Position numbers and translations under genes: made by a program | Shown here: piece after piece, positions 41,126 through 49,951 of the stretch | Numbering within the stretch: position 1 is the first letter of the stretch | Layout of the letters: each line of letters starts with the position of its first letter | Assembly (NCBI RefSeq): GCF_000164675.2 | Contig: NC_015678.1 | Span: 1,178,001-1,242,000 of the forward strand | Reading direction: 5' to 3' | From: Streptococcus parasanguinis ATCC 15912 | GTDB lineage: Bacteria; Bacillota; Bacilli; Lactobacillales; Streptococcaceae | DNA length: 64,000 bases | Notes under the pieces: model-generated | What the model was told of the DNA's origin: nothing | Database searches by the model: none | Seen by the model: the letters and a program-made list of their open reading frames with translations, nothing else

Positions 41126-41890
41126 TCACAAGTGATGAACCATTTCTAGGCATAATTCTAAGGCCTTCTCGAAAGCTTCTGAACCCCAGTCACGCTGGTC
41201 ATAATTTTCCAGGTCTGCAAGCGAATCTGCCGTAAATAGGAGCAAGCCCCAAACCGCCCCACGAAGTTGGGCCACTGCAGCAAGGGAGGCACACTCCATC
41301 TCCACCACACTACACCCTTCTTCGATGCGATAGGCCACCTTGTCAGGTGTTTCCCTATAAAAACCGTCGGTCGACCAGGTCATGACCTCTTGATAAGGAA
41401 TGGACTCTTGTTTGAGAACTGTTTCAATAGCAGTCAGGGCACGACCGTCCACCTCTATATAACGGGAGGGCGCGACATAATGGTAACTGGCTCCCTCATC
41501 TCGCAAGGCCTTGGTCGGGATTAAAAAAGCATTTTCTTCTATATCCACCAAGACCCCACAGCTACCTGCCGATATAATCTTCTTCACTCCATAGCCAATC
41601 AACCAATCCATGAATTGAGCAGCAGCTGCAGAGCCAACTGGTGCTTGCGCCAAGCAGATTTCCTCTCCTTGGTGCTCCATGACATAGACCGGATAGGTCT
41701 TGGTAGCTGAGACAAAGCTAGCTACTTGTTTGGCTCCGACAGTTTCCGCAAAGCGCTCAATCTCATCTTCCAAGAAAGCATAGATGCATTTTTCAGGTAG
41801 GTGCAGATCGAGTCCCTCATGAGTCGGCATAATGACTGCTTGCGGATTGTCATCAAACTCTAAAATGGGTATTTCATGTCGATGGATCAT
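41126..41890 (-). CDS. Nucleoside phosphorylase family protein (PNP/UDP type)
   Basis: 254 aa, PNP_UDP_1 fold. LAQAPVGSAAAAQFMDWL, IISAGSCGVL and VVEMECASLAAVAQ are typical of the uridine/purine nucleoside phosphorylase family, with the Glu-Met-Glu motif that contacts ribose. The substrate base cannot be decided from the sequence. Its start overlaps the maa stop by 4 nt (ATGA), implying translational coupling. AAGGAGAAGG precedes the ATG. Confidence 0.85.
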   Translation of the reverse strand: MIHRHEIPILEFDDNPQAVIMPTHEGLDLHLPEKCIYAFLEDEIERFAETVGAKQVASFVSATKTYPVYVMEHQGEEICLAQAPVGSAAAAQFMDWLIGYGVKKIISAGSCGVLVDIEENAFLIPTKALRDEGASYHYVAPSRYIEVDGRALTAIETVLKQESIPYQEVMTWSTDGFYRETPDKVAYRIEEGCSVVEMECASLAAVAQLRGAVWGLLLFTADSLADLENYDQRDWGSEAFEKALELCLEMVHHL

Positions 41891-42456
41891 TCCTTCTCCT
41901 TTTTGACGGGTATTTCTTTGATGACACGGGCTGGATTTCCTGCAAGGACCACATTGTCTCCAAAGGACTTGGTGACCACTGCTCCTGCGCCAGCAACCAC
42001 ATTGTCACCCAGCGTCACACCAGGAAGAATGGTGACACCTCCTCCTGCCCAGAAGTTGTCTCCTATCGTAATCGGCGCCCCGTATTCGAGACCAGAATTG
42101 CGCTCATCTGGATCCAGTGGGTGCAAGGGCGTCAAAAATTGGCAATTGGGACCAATCATGGCATTATTGCCGATCGTAATGGGACAAATGTCCAACATGG
42201 TCAAATTGTAATTGGCATAGAAATTTTCTCCCAGATGGATATTGACCCCATAATCTACAAGAACCTGTCGATTAAGATAGAGGTTTTCACCGGTTGATCC
42301 AAACCACTCTTTGATGATGGATGCCCCTTTTTTGGGATCCACCTCTTGGTTAAAGGCCTCTTGTTTCTCCCGAGAGGCTTGGGCTAAAGCCCGTAATTCA
42401 GGGTCCGCAGGTCTATAATAGTCACCCGCAATCATTTTTTCATATTCACTGGCCAT
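41887..42456 (-). CDS. maa: Maltose/galactoside O-acetyltransferase-type hexapeptide transferase
   Basis: 189 aa, left-handed beta-helix acetyltransferase. N-terminal SEYEKMIAGDYYRPADPEL is the Maa/LacA-type cap; hexapeptide repeats run through PITIGNNAMIGPN, PITIGDNFWAGGG and VTLGDNVVAGAGAVV. It uses acetyl-CoA to acetylate sugars. GGAGG precedes the ATG. First gene of a unit with the phosphorylase and possibly ktrBA; promoter 42484-42512. The pairing with a phosphorylase is common in streptococci but unexplained. Confidence 0.88.
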   Translation of the reverse strand: MASEYEKMIAGDYYRPADPELRALAQASREKQEAFNQEVDPKKGASIIKEWFGSTGENLYLNRQVLVDYGVNIHLGENFYANYNLTMLDICPITIGNNAMIGPNCQFLTPLHPLDPDERNSGLEYGAPITIGDNFWAGGGVTILPGVTLGDNVVAGAGAVVTKSFGDNVVLAGNPARVIKEIPVKKEKE

Positions 42457-42483
42457 AAGGAAACCTCCACGTTATTTTGACAT

Positions 42484-42512
42484 ATTATAGCAGAATTCCC
42501 CCTTTAAAACAA
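42484..42512 (-). promoter_or_regulatory. maa promoter
   Basis: Read leftwards: TTGTTT, 17-nt spacer, perfect TATAAT. Confidence 0.8.
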
Positions 42513-42573
42513 ACGTCAGTAATAAGGTTTTCTAAGAAAAAGATCACAAGCACTTAAATACACTTAAGAAAAC

Positions 42574-42602
42574 TTGCACCCGCTTACAAAATGATGTACA
42601 AT
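42574..42602 (+). promoter_or_regulatory. Promoter of the DeoR-type regulator gene
   Basis: TTGCAC, 17-nt spacer, TACAAT. Just upstream, CACTTAA occurs twice at about 10-bp spacing (42550-42569), a possible autoregulatory site. Confidence 0.72.
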
Positions 42603-42633
42603 AAAGACAAGAACAGCAAGAAGGAGCGAATTC

Positions 42634-43377
42634 ATGTACCAGGAACAACGGCTCGAAAAAATCCTAGAACTTTTAGAAGAGCGAAAACAGCTATCCGCTA
42701 AAGAAATGGTCGATTATTTCAAGGTCTCAAAAGATACTATCCGCAGAGACTTTGCCCTTCTGAGCCAACGCCAGCTAGTCCGTAGGACCCATGGTGGACT
42801 TCTCCCCTTAAACAAAGAACCCGTCCCTTCTTACCTAGACCGCAGTCAGAAAGCCAACAAGGAAAAGACTGCCATGGCTCAAAAGGCCCTGCAATTGATC
42901 CAAAATGGACAAGTGATTTTTCTCGACGTTTCCACCTCGATGACCCTGCTTGCTGGCATGCTGAAGAAGGAAGTCACGGTCTATTCGCATTCCCTTGACA
43001 ATGCCATCCAGCTCAGTAGCCATTCCCAGGTTGACGTTCATCTCTTAGGCGGGAAATTCTACCCTAAAAACCGCTTCTACTATGACGCGAATCAAGCACA
43101 CATACTGGACAATCTTCGCTTTGATCTTGCTTTTTTTGGAGCGAGTAGCTTAGCCAATGGCGAAGTCACCTTTGAGGATGCTGAAGACGTTGCAGTCAAG
43201 TCTCTCGTTTTTGAACGGACTCGTACCAAGGTGCTGGTGGCAGAAAGTGCCAAGTTCCACCAACATGCCAACTACTATCTCGCTCGACTCCAGCAATTTG
43301 ACTATTGGATTACCGATCAAAAACCAAGTCCTGACATCCTTAAACAAATCGGCAGTGAAACCACTATTCTCTATTAG
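42634..43377 (+). CDS. DeoR-family transcriptional regulator
   Basis: 247 aa. N-terminal winged helix: LEERKQLSAKEMVDYFKVS, then KDTIRRDFALLS and RRTHGGLLPL, the DeoR signature. The C-terminal sugar-phosphate-sensing domain contains FLDVSTSMTLLAGML and FFGASSLANGEVT. Its typical ligand is a phosphorylated sugar. AAGGAG precedes the ATG. Co-transcribed with the HAD phosphatase 12 nt downstream, which suggests the regulator senses that enzyme's substrate or product. Confidence 0.92.
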   Translation: MYQEQRLEKILELLEERKQLSAKEMVDYFKVSKDTIRRDFALLSQRQLVRRTHGGLLPLNKEPVPSYLDRSQKANKEKTAMAQKALQLIQNGQVIFLDVSTSMTLLAGMLKKEVTVYSHSLDNAIQLSSHSQVDVHLLGGKFYPKNRFYYDANQAHILDNLRFDLAFFGASSLANGEVTFEDAEDVAVKSLVFERTRTKVLVAESAKFHQHANYYLARLQQFDYWITDQKPSPDILKQIGSETTILY

Positions 43378-43389
43378 GAGGTCCTCATT

Positions 43390-44199
43390 ATGTCTCACAT
43401 TCGTCTCATCATCAGCGATATCGATGGCACCATCTTAAATGACCACCATCAGATCGATCCACAGTTGGCAGCATTGATTCCGGATTTAAAACGCGAAACC
43501 ATTCCTTTCGTACTGGCCTCTGCTCGCTCTCCAAAAGGGATGGCTCCCATTGCCAGAGAACTCGGTATAGAAGACTGCCCCATGGCTTGCTACAATGGTG
43601 CCTTGATCCAAAAGGGAGAGCAGGTTCTTTTCGAGCATCCTTTGGACAAGACGGAAGCCCGGAACTTTATCGACTGGGCCAACCAACACTTTCCTCAGGT
43701 TTCGATCAACCTCTATAGTGGAAAAGACTGGATGACCGACCGCCTTGACCAATGGAGTCATGAGGAGGCCCGGATTACAGGGGAAAAACCTCTCATTCTT
43801 CCCCTATTAGATCCTTTGCTGGATCCGACAAAGCCCCTTCACAAATTGCTCTTAATCGGGGAGCCAGAAGAGATCCAAACTCTCTATCGCACTATTTCTG
43901 CCGACGACTTCCCTTCTACCGCCTTTTATCTCTCCAAAGCCAACTACCTAGAAGTCACAGCTAAGAACGTTTCCAAAGAAGATGCTCTGATTGAGCTCGC
44001 CAACTACTACCACTTGAACTTAGAAGAAGTCCTCACCATGGGAGACAACTTCAACGACCTCCCTATGCTCAAAAAAGCAGGCATCGGGGTCGCTATGGGC
44101 AACGCTCCACAAGAAGTGAAAGAGGGAGCAGCAGTCGTGACAAAGACCAACAATGAAAACGGGGCTGGACAAGCGGTTGAAACCTATGTGTTGATTTAG
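43390..44199 (+). CDS. Cof-type HAD-IIB phosphatase
   Basis: 269 aa. HAD motif I IISDIDGTIL (nucleophile Asp), motif III/IV lysine region and GDNFNDLPML, with the C2 cap between. It hydrolyses sugar phosphates or similar cytosolic phosphoesters; the exact substrate is unknown. TAGGAGG precedes the ATG. It follows the DeoR regulator and ends before the bidirectional terminator at 44264-44304. Confidence 0.92.
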   Translation: MSHIRLIISDIDGTILNDHHQIDPQLAALIPDLKRETIPFVLASARSPKGMAPIARELGIEDCPMACYNGALIQKGEQVLFEHPLDKTEARNFIDWANQHFPQVSINLYSGKDWMTDRLDQWSHEEARITGEKPLILPLLDPLLDPTKPLHKLLLIGEPEEIQTLYRTISADDFPSTAFYLSKANYLEVTAKNVSKEDALIELANYYHLNLEEVLTMGDNFNDLPMLKKAGIGVAMGNAPQEVKEGAAVVTKTNNENGAGQAVETYVLI

Positions 44200-44263
44200 A
44201 AACATAAATAAAGTGATCAACTAATATTTTTTTGCTATTTAAAGTATGAGATATTTACTAACT

Positions 44264-44304
44264 AAAAAAATTCTAGTAGATTTAAGATTCTACTAGAATT
44301 TTTC
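44264..44304. terminator. Bidirectional terminator
   Basis: Arms AAATTCTAGTAGA and TCTACTAGAATTT with an 8-nt loop and A/T runs on both sides, between the HAD phosphatase and convergent remnants. Confidence 0.9.
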
Positions 44305-44305
44305 A

Positions 44306-44407
44306 TTATCTGACATCAAGCATAGACTCGCCTTCGTCCATATCCTTGTACGATGGGGACAGCTCTTGACTTTTCAAATAAATACCTTGGGTTTCAATTT
44401 TTCTCAT
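44306..44407 (-). pseudogene. Short reading frame, possible dehydrogenase 3' remnant
   Basis: 33 codons from ATG to TAA. The ending SYKDMDEGESMLDVR resembles the last residues of the alcohol dehydrogenase at 47619 (AYKDMDERKS). The ATG overlaps the stop of the next remnant upstream (TAATG). It may be a decayed gene end or a tiny gene; no further support. Confidence 0.3.
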
Positions 44408-44546
44408 TACTTTTCAAAATCTGATAAATGACCGTATTTTTCATCTAAACCACGGCTGAACCACCGGCCGTTTAGAACTTGAGAAATGAGAACTTCTTTT
44501 CTTTCCTGACTAATACTACTGTCAGATGCAATTTCTTCTAATAAAC
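44407..44546 (-). pseudogene. 3' remnant of an unidentified gene
   Basis: About 46 open codons without a start, directly after the hydrolase stop, encoding a coding-like, charged helical sequence (LLEEIASDSSISQERKEVL, then GRWFSRGLDEKYGHLSDFEK). Amino-acid make-up looks real, but the 5' part is missing. Family not recognised. Confidence 0.4.
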
Positions 44547-45407
44547 TTATTTACCCCACAAGAAAGCAATCATCGGCTCATCAACTAAAGCTGTTTCATG
44601 AAGTTTACTGTGTTGGCCATCAGGACCTGTGATTTCCTTTTCTTGATAGGATTTGACATGTCCTTTAAGCAGGTAGCCCAAAGATTGACTAGACAAATTG
44701 GTCACGCGCTCATCATTTCCTTTATCTGTATTGCCATAGATGTTAAGAACTTCAACCTGATCTTGAGGGTAGTGATTTCCAAGAGACAAGAGCTCTTGAT
44801 AGGACTCTGTCATGCTAGATGGTTTTCCTTCGTCATCTAGTGTGATATTTTCCTGTTCATCCATACCTATGATTCCGTTAAAGTGACCAGCAATATCCAC
44901 TTGTTTGACCAATTTAGGTAGTCTCGTATCACTGCCGTGTTGGAGCATATAGTAGACGATGGCCGTATTCCCGTATGAGTGAGCAACCATATTCATCTCC
45001 GTAATTCCATAAGTATCTTGGAGAGCCTTGACAACAGCGTAGGCATAGTTGCCCTGATCCTGAGTGCTAGCTCCTCGATTATTGTCAAAATTGACTAGGA
45101 CAATCGGATTGACAGCATCTTTAGGAATGGTTCCTTTTAGAGTGACTGTCCCATCCTCAGCTACCTTAGCTTCGATGATGGTTTGAGTAACTCCAGCTTT
45201 TTTAGCCGCATTAGCCATATGTCTTTCTACACGACTACTCGAACCCCAACCATGAAAAAAGATGGTCGGACGGCTTGATTGGATATATGTTTTTCTTGCT
45301 TCTGCTTTTACGGTCTGCGCTTGGTTTTGATGTAGTAAATACCAACCACCAGCACAAACAAGGGCAAACATTGCTAAAAGACTGAAAAGTAACGTTTTTT
45401 TCTTCAT
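44547..45407 (-). CDS. Secreted/membrane-anchored alpha/beta hydrolase (DUF915 type)
   Basis: 286 aa. N-terminal hydrophobic segment (residues 5-22) serves as signal or anchor. The mature part has the alpha/beta-hydrolase fold: oxyanion-side IFFHGWGSS, nucleophile elbow AHSYGNT, and a late histidine in HSKLHE. DUF915 hydrolases of lactic bacteria are extracytoplasmic and mostly uncharacterised. AAAGG lies before the ATG. An 84-bp gap separates it from the frameshifted hydrolase upstream, so they may share a transcript. Confidence 0.88.
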   Translation of the reverse strand: MKKKTLLFSLLAMFALVCAGGWYLLHQNQAQTVKAEARKTYIQSSRPTIFFHGWGSSSRVERHMANAAKKAGVTQTIIEAKVAEDGTVTLKGTIPKDAVNPIVLVNFDNNRGASTQDQGNYAYAVVKALQDTYGITEMNMVAHSYGNTAIVYYMLQHGSDTRLPKLVKQVDIAGHFNGIIGMDEQENITLDDEGKPSSMTESYQELLSLGNHYPQDQVEVLNIYGNTDKGNDERVTNLSSQSLGYLLKGHVKSYQEKEITGPDGQHSKLHETALVDEPMIAFLWGK

Positions 45408-45491
45408 AAATACCTTTCTGATTGGCTTTTTGTAGGAGTTAGATGATCCTAAACTCTTTAACTAGCAAAGCTGTTTACGAACTCATTTATC

Positions 45492-46462
45492 TTACATATT
45501 TTCCTTTAGGAAGCGTTCCATCTCTTCAAATGGAATCACATCCAACTGATCGTAAAGGTCTGTGTGACTAGCCCCTTCGACCGTAATCATTTTTTTATTA
45601 TCGCCTGTGAGTTTTTCAAAAGCATCTTTTCCCATGTAATAGGAATGCGCTTTGTCACCATGAATTACGAGCACAGCATTTCGAATTTCATCTGTGTAAT
45701 AGAGGAAACGGGTATTGGCAAAGCTTGTATTGCTCTGAACAGCCCAACCATTGTTTGAATTAAGACTGCGTGCGTGGTAACCCCGAGGTTGTTTGTAATT
45801 ATCAAAATAATCTTTCACAAAGTATGGAGCATCTTCTGGCAAAACATCAGGCACCCCACCTGCTAGTTGCATTTCGCCAGTTTGTGCATCCAAGGTCCGT
45901 TGTTTGGCAAGTGCCAGACGTGCTTGGTAACGAGCTTCTTCATTGTCCTGATCATCAAAGTAGCCATTTCCTGCAATACGAGACATGTCATACATGGTTG
46001 ATACAATAGTCACCTTGATACGAGGATCGATGGCAGCTGCATTCAGGGCAATACCACCCCAGCCACAGATACCGATAATCCCGATACGGTCGGCATCCAC
46101 CTGATCATGAGTCACTAGGTAGTCTACAGCTGCTTGATAGTCTTCTGTATTAACATCCGGTGAGTTGATAGAACGTGGGTAACCACCTGATTCACCAGTA
46201 TAAGAAGGATCAAAAGCAATCGCTAGATAGCCACGTTTCGCCATTTCCTGAGCATAAAGGCCAGAAGATTGTTCCTTCACCGCTCCAAATGGACCAGATA
46301 CCGCAAGTGCTGGTAGTTTTCCAGTCACCCCTTTTGGTTGATAAAGATCTGCTACTAGAGTGATGCCGAAGTGATTGGTAAAGGTAACCTTTTATGTTCC
46401 ACTTCCTCGCTGAGTTTAAAAGTCTTATCCCATTCTTGTGTGAAATTCATTGTTTCAGTCAT
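45492..46462 (-). pseudogene. Frameshifted alpha/beta hydrolase (dienelactone-hydrolase-like)
   Basis: The intact frame from 46328 leftwards encodes 278 aa with nucleophile elbow GICGWGG (Cys in the nucleophile place), VIHGDKAHS and GASHTDLYD. A natural start lies further upstream at 46462 (MTETMNFTQEWDK), but the frame breaks at an A4 run (plus-strand T run 46390-46393). Adding one A restores EVEHKKVTFTNHFGI and continuity into LVADLYQPKG. So the gene either carries a single-base deletion, varies by slippage, or has a sequencing error. Restored length is about 323 aa. The family acts on ester or lactone bonds; substrate unknown. Divergent from a LysR-type gene. Confidence 0.8.
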
Positions 46463-46490
46463 TAGTTTTCTCTTTTTTCTTGATGAGTTT

Positions 46491-46520
46491 ATTATAGCTT
46501 CTCTGAATAATATACTCCAA
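46491..46520 (-). promoter_or_regulatory. Promoter of the frameshifted hydrolase
   Basis: Read leftwards: TTGGAG, 18-nt spacer, TATAAT. Confidence 0.65.
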
Positions 46521-46560
46521 TATCTATTTTCTATACCTTCTATGCCTAAAAAGCATTATA

Positions 46561-46569
46561 TGTTATACT
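46561..46569 (+). promoter_or_regulatory. Extended -10 promoter of the lysR gene (putative leaderless start)
   Basis: TG-T-TATACT, then 6 nt, then the ATG at 46576. No ribosome-binding site and no good -35 hexamer. Confidence 0.6.
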
Positions 46570-46575
46570 AGAGCT

Positions 46576-47439
46576 ATGGATATTCGGATTTTACATTACT
46601 TTGTCACCATCGCTCAGGAGAAAAACATCACTCGCGCTGCTGAACGCTTGCTCATTACCCAGCCAACCCTATCTCGACAGCTCAAAGAGTTAGAAGAGGG
46701 ATTAGGTGTTTCTTTGTTTCATCGAGCCAATCGTGAGATGACACTAACAGAAGATGGTCAGTATCTTTATAATCGGGCACAAGAAATTTTACAATTAGTC
46801 AGTAAAACAGAGGAAAATCTGACCCGAAAAGGCGAGATTGGAGGAGACCTTCATATAGGTACAGCTGAAACAGCTAGTTTCGATCTCGTAGCAGATGCCT
46901 GTCGCAGTTTGCTAGAAATCTACCCTCAAATACGTCTCAACTTTTACGACGATAAAGCGGATAGCCTTTATGAGAAGCTGGACAAAGGCACTCTTGATTT
47001 CGCACTTGTATTCACACGTACTGTCCCAGCCAAATACAAGATGATTCAACTTCCTAGAAAAGACCGATGGGGTGTTTTGGTCCCTAAGAATCACCCCTTG
47101 ACAAACCTCGAACAAATCACAGTAGAGGAAATTGTGAGCTATCCGCTCATTGTCTCTAATCAATCCGACATTGACAAATCAGCTTTTGCTAACTATGACT
47201 ATAAAGTAGTTGCTACTTATAATCTTCTCTATACCGCAAGTCGTCTGGTTCAAGCAGGTCTTGGCATCGCTCTGTGTCTTGACGGAATTGTAGATCATCC
47301 TGAACTGGTTTTTCTTCCTTGTACTAACCAAGGTGATGAAGGTTTCTACCTTATTTGGAAGGACAGCCATGATCAAACCGCCACTGAGAAAGCCTTTCTA
47401 GAAGAAATTGAAGCGCAACTTTATGAAATGGAGAATTAA
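46576..47439 (+). CDS. LysR-family transcriptional regulator
   Basis: 287 aa. N-terminal HTH: RILHYFVTIAQEKNITRAAE then TQPTLSRQLKELEEGLGVSLF, typical of LysR proteins; the rest is the periplasmic-binding-like sensor domain. The first Met fits the family start exactly, yet no Shine-Dalgarno sequence precedes it. Divergent from the frameshifted hydrolase (113-bp gap), which it probably controls. A rightward terminator follows at 47477-47507. Confidence 0.92.
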   Translation: MDIRILHYFVTIAQEKNITRAAERLLITQPTLSRQLKELEEGLGVSLFHRANREMTLTEDGQYLYNRAQEILQLVSKTEENLTRKGEIGGDLHIGTAETASFDLVADACRSLLEIYPQIRLNFYDDKADSLYEKLDKGTLDFALVFTRTVPAKYKMIQLPRKDRWGVLVPKNHPLTNLEQITVEEIVSYPLIVSNQSDIDKSAFANYDYKVVATYNLLYTASRLVQAGLGIALCLDGIVDHPELVFLPCTNQGDEGFYLIWKDSHDQTATEKAFLEEIEAQLYEMEN

Positions 47440-47476
47440 TCTCACTTCTATCGAAGCAAGCATCAAACCTTATTAC

Positions 47477-47507
47477 AGCCCTCGCAACCTGTACGAGAGG
47501 CTTTTTC
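47477..47507 (+). terminator. Terminator after the lysR gene
   Basis: AGCC-CTCG and CGAG-AGGCT arms followed by TTTTTC. Confidence 0.78.
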
Positions 47508-47554
47508 TTTTTTATCATTTATTGGAGAAAATCTATTTCCCCTTTTATGGTATA

Positions 47555-47600
47555 GAAAAAGGCTTGGGAATACAACTAACTGTTGCATCTCCAAGCCTTT
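47555..47600 (-). terminator. Terminator after the alcohol dehydrogenase gene
   Basis: AAAGGCTTGG and CCAAGCCTTT arms followed leftwards by TTTTTC. Confidence 0.78.
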
Positions 47601-47618
47601 GATAGAACTAGAACTGAC

Positions 47619-48656
47619 CTAGTCAAACACAATCATAGACTTAATAGACTTGCGTTCATCCATGTCTTTATAAGCTTGATTAATATCTTCCAATTTATAA
47701 CTTGTGGTAAAGACACGTCCTGGATTAATATCGCCATCAAGAACTGCTTTTAACAAAACTTGTTTGTCATAAGTAGTAACTGAAGCTGCTCCACCTGCCA
47801 CCGAAATGTTTTGGGCAAAGGTCGAACCAAGGGCACGGTTATTGTAGTGAGGAACGCCGACAAATCCCATGCGCCCTCCATTGTGAAGAACACCAAGGGC
47901 TTGGTCTACGGCTGCTGCGGTACCCACACATTCAAGAGCCGCATCTGCTCCGCCGCCGAGGATTTCACGGACCTTGGCAATCCCTTCTTCACCACGCTCA
48001 GCCACAACAGCTGTCGCACCTGACTCCAAGGCCATTTGTTGACGGTCTTGGTGGCGACTCATAAGGACAATTTGAGAAGCTCCACGCATCTTAGCTGCGA
48101 TCACCGCACATTGACCCACGGCACCATCCCCGATAACGACCACCTTGTCACCTTTTTGCACATTAGCTACACGCGCTGCATGGTAACCGGTCGGCATGAC
48201 ATCAGCAAGTGTCAAAAGTGACTTGAGCATGGCTTCTGTATAATCAGATGGTTGACCTGGAATCTTGACAAGGGCCCAGTTAGCATACTCAAAGCGCATG
48301 TACTCTGCTTGAACCCCATCAGACCAGTTGGTGCCGATATGGCGGTCACAAGTCCCATCATAGCCAGCACGACAGGCGTCACACTCCCCACAACCATGGG
48401 TGAAAGGCGCGATGACAAAGTCTCCTGGTTTGACCGTTGTAATGGCCTCACCGATTTCTTCAACGATCCCAATAGCTTCGTGGCCACTATTTTGATGACC
48501 TGCTTCAATATCTGGATTGCGGTAACTCCAAAGGTCTGAACCGCAAACGCAAGTACGGACAATGCGAATAATGGCATCATCTGGTGCTTCGATGTGTGGA
48601 CGCTCCACTTCTACAAGGCCCACTTGCCCAGCTTTTGTATAGACTGTTTTCTTCAT
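47619..48656 (-). CDS. Zinc-dependent alcohol dehydrogenase family protein
   Basis: 345 aa, medium-chain dehydrogenase. Catalytic zinc region RTCVCGSDLW and GHEAIGIVEEIG; structural zinc lobe with four Cys in CGECDACRAGYDGTC; NAD(P) fold VVIGDGAVGQCAV. It oxidises or reduces an unidentified alcohol/aldehyde. The upstream AGTAGG is a weak ribosome-binding site. Transcribed alone, with a terminator at 47555-47600. Confidence 0.92.
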   Translation of the reverse strand: MKKTVYTKAGQVGLVEVERPHIEAPDDAIIRIVRTCVCGSDLWSYRNPDIEAGHQNSGHEAIGIVEEIGEAITTVKPGDFVIAPFTHGCGECDACRAGYDGTCDRHIGTNWSDGVQAEYMRFEYANWALVKIPGQPSDYTEAMLKSLLTLADVMPTGYHAARVANVQKGDKVVVIGDGAVGQCAVIAAKMRGASQIVLMSRHQDRQQMALESGATAVVAERGEEGIAKVREILGGGADAALECVGTAAAVDQALGVLHNGGRMGFVGVPHYNNRALGSTFAQNISVAGGAASVTTYDKQVLLKAVLDGDINPGRVFTTSYKLEDINQAYKDMDERKSIKSMIVFD

Positions 48657-48741
48657 AGGAACAACCTACTTTCTATTGCTTACTTACCTATAGTATACAC
48701 TTTTTATCGAGCTCTAGCCCACTTCCTGATTTAAAACTCCA

Positions 48742-49839
48742 TCATTTAATCATATTTTTTCCATACTTCTTTTCTAGCATTTTCTTAATCAGATAGGGCA
48801 TTTTGACATTTTCGCGGCCTTTCTTGGCAATTAACTTCTTCACAAAATCTGGCATTTGGATATCATTCTCTTCTTCCAAAATCTGACTCGTGCTTGATGG
48901 AGCTTCCAACTCATCAAAGGTCTCCAGCTGAGGTTGATAGTCACTATAGTCACCGTCTATATGAGACTGAATTGTCGAAAGAAGTGCCTTGATTAAACGA
49001 GGATCGCTATTTGGCATAGGAGGTCTGTGATAGGCTACACCTAGCTCTTGGCAAAGCTCCTTACATTCCACATCATTGTCAAAAAGAACCTCAATATGCT
49101 CACTAATAAAGGCAATCGGAACAAAAATATAGTGGTCAGGATGCTCCCTCTCATTACGAAGGTATTCTAAGACATCCGGCTTAATCCAAGGAATACCAAT
49201 ATCACTCTCACTCTGCCAAGTATTGGTGTACTGCTCCTCTTCAAGCCCTAAAATCTCCGCAATCAAGCGACTATTGTCATAAATCTGATCGATATAAGGG
49301 TCACCAAAATCTAGTGCCAAAACTGGGACACTGTGGGCTGAAAAAATCACCTTATAACTGTCGTCTCCAATCTGATCTAAAACCTTTTGGATCTCATCAG
49401 CCCAATAGTGGAGTAGGTCAGGTTCTCGGTACCAGTCCTTGATAATTTGGAACTTTATCTGACCACTTTCTAAAAATTTTTCATAACCCATGACAGAATA
49501 GTAGGAATAATGGGGCTCTAGAATCAAACACAAACACTCTTCAATTCCGTCATTCTCCATCTCTTTAATCGTATCAGTGATGAAAGGACGGGAAAATTTA
49601 TTAGCAAAGTAGACCGATGCTTGATTTCCAAGAGCAGTAGCAACCAAGTCCACTTCTTCCTTTGTTATCCTTTGGAGCGGCGTTCCACCGATTCGGACAT
49701 AATTGTCATATAAAGTCTGAATTTCATGCGGTTCAGGACGTACCCCACGGCGTATATTTGTGAAAAATTCCGCTACTCCTTCATAGGTAATCTCTTCTGG
49801 CGAACCAAAAGTCATCATCAACACAGCTCTTTTACTCAT
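48742..49839 (-). CDS. hemH: Ferrochelatase
   Basis: 365 aa. It inserts Fe2+ into a porphyrin (proto- or coproporphyrin). Metal/catalytic residues are visible in [10 protein letters not shown] (His) and [15 protein letters not shown] (Glu). MMTFGSPEE is the N-terminal family signature. Start placed at MSKRAVLM because AAGGAG lies upstream; a GTG six codons earlier overlaps that site. The C-terminal 60 residues extend beyond the core with a basic tail ([10 protein letters not shown]). No other heme-synthesis gene is in the window, which fits streptococci that lack the pathway yet keep this enzyme. Confidence 0.92.
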   Translation of the reverse strand: MSKRAVLMMTFGSPEEITYEGVAEFFTNIRRGVRPEPHEIQTLYDNYVRIGGTPLQRITKEEVDLVATALGNQASVYFANKFSRPFITDTIKEMENDGIEECLCLILEPHYSYYSVMGYEKFLESGQIKFQIIKDWYREPDLLHYWADEIQKVLDQIGDDSYKVIFSAHSVPVLALDFGDPYIDQIYDNSRLIAEILGLEEEQYTNTWQSESDIGIPWIKPDVLEYLRNEREHPDHYIFVPIAFISEHIEVLFDNDVECKELCQELGVAYHRPPMPNSDPRLIKALLSTIQSHIDGDYSDYQPQLETFDELEAPSSTSQILEEENDIQMPDFVKKLIAKKGRENVKMPYLIKKMLEKKYGKNMIK

Positions 49840-49904
49840 AATTACTCCTTGTTCCACATTTGTTCTATTTTATCACGAAAAGGCTTACTTTAGTGAGCTT
49901 AGTA

Positions 49905-49937
49905 TCAAAAAAACTCCTAGAGATAAACTCTAAGAGT
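49905..49937 (-). terminator. Terminator after the CDF exporter gene
   Basis: ACTC-TT-AGAG and CTCT-AG-GAGT arms followed leftwards by a T7 run. Confidence 0.7.
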
Positions 49938-49951
49938 GAAAATAACTATTC

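Noticed and set aside
42550..42569. CACTTAA direct repeats as a proven DeoR operator
   Set aside because: Only two short copies, with no second site for comparison; mentioned under the promoter instead of as a separate operator.
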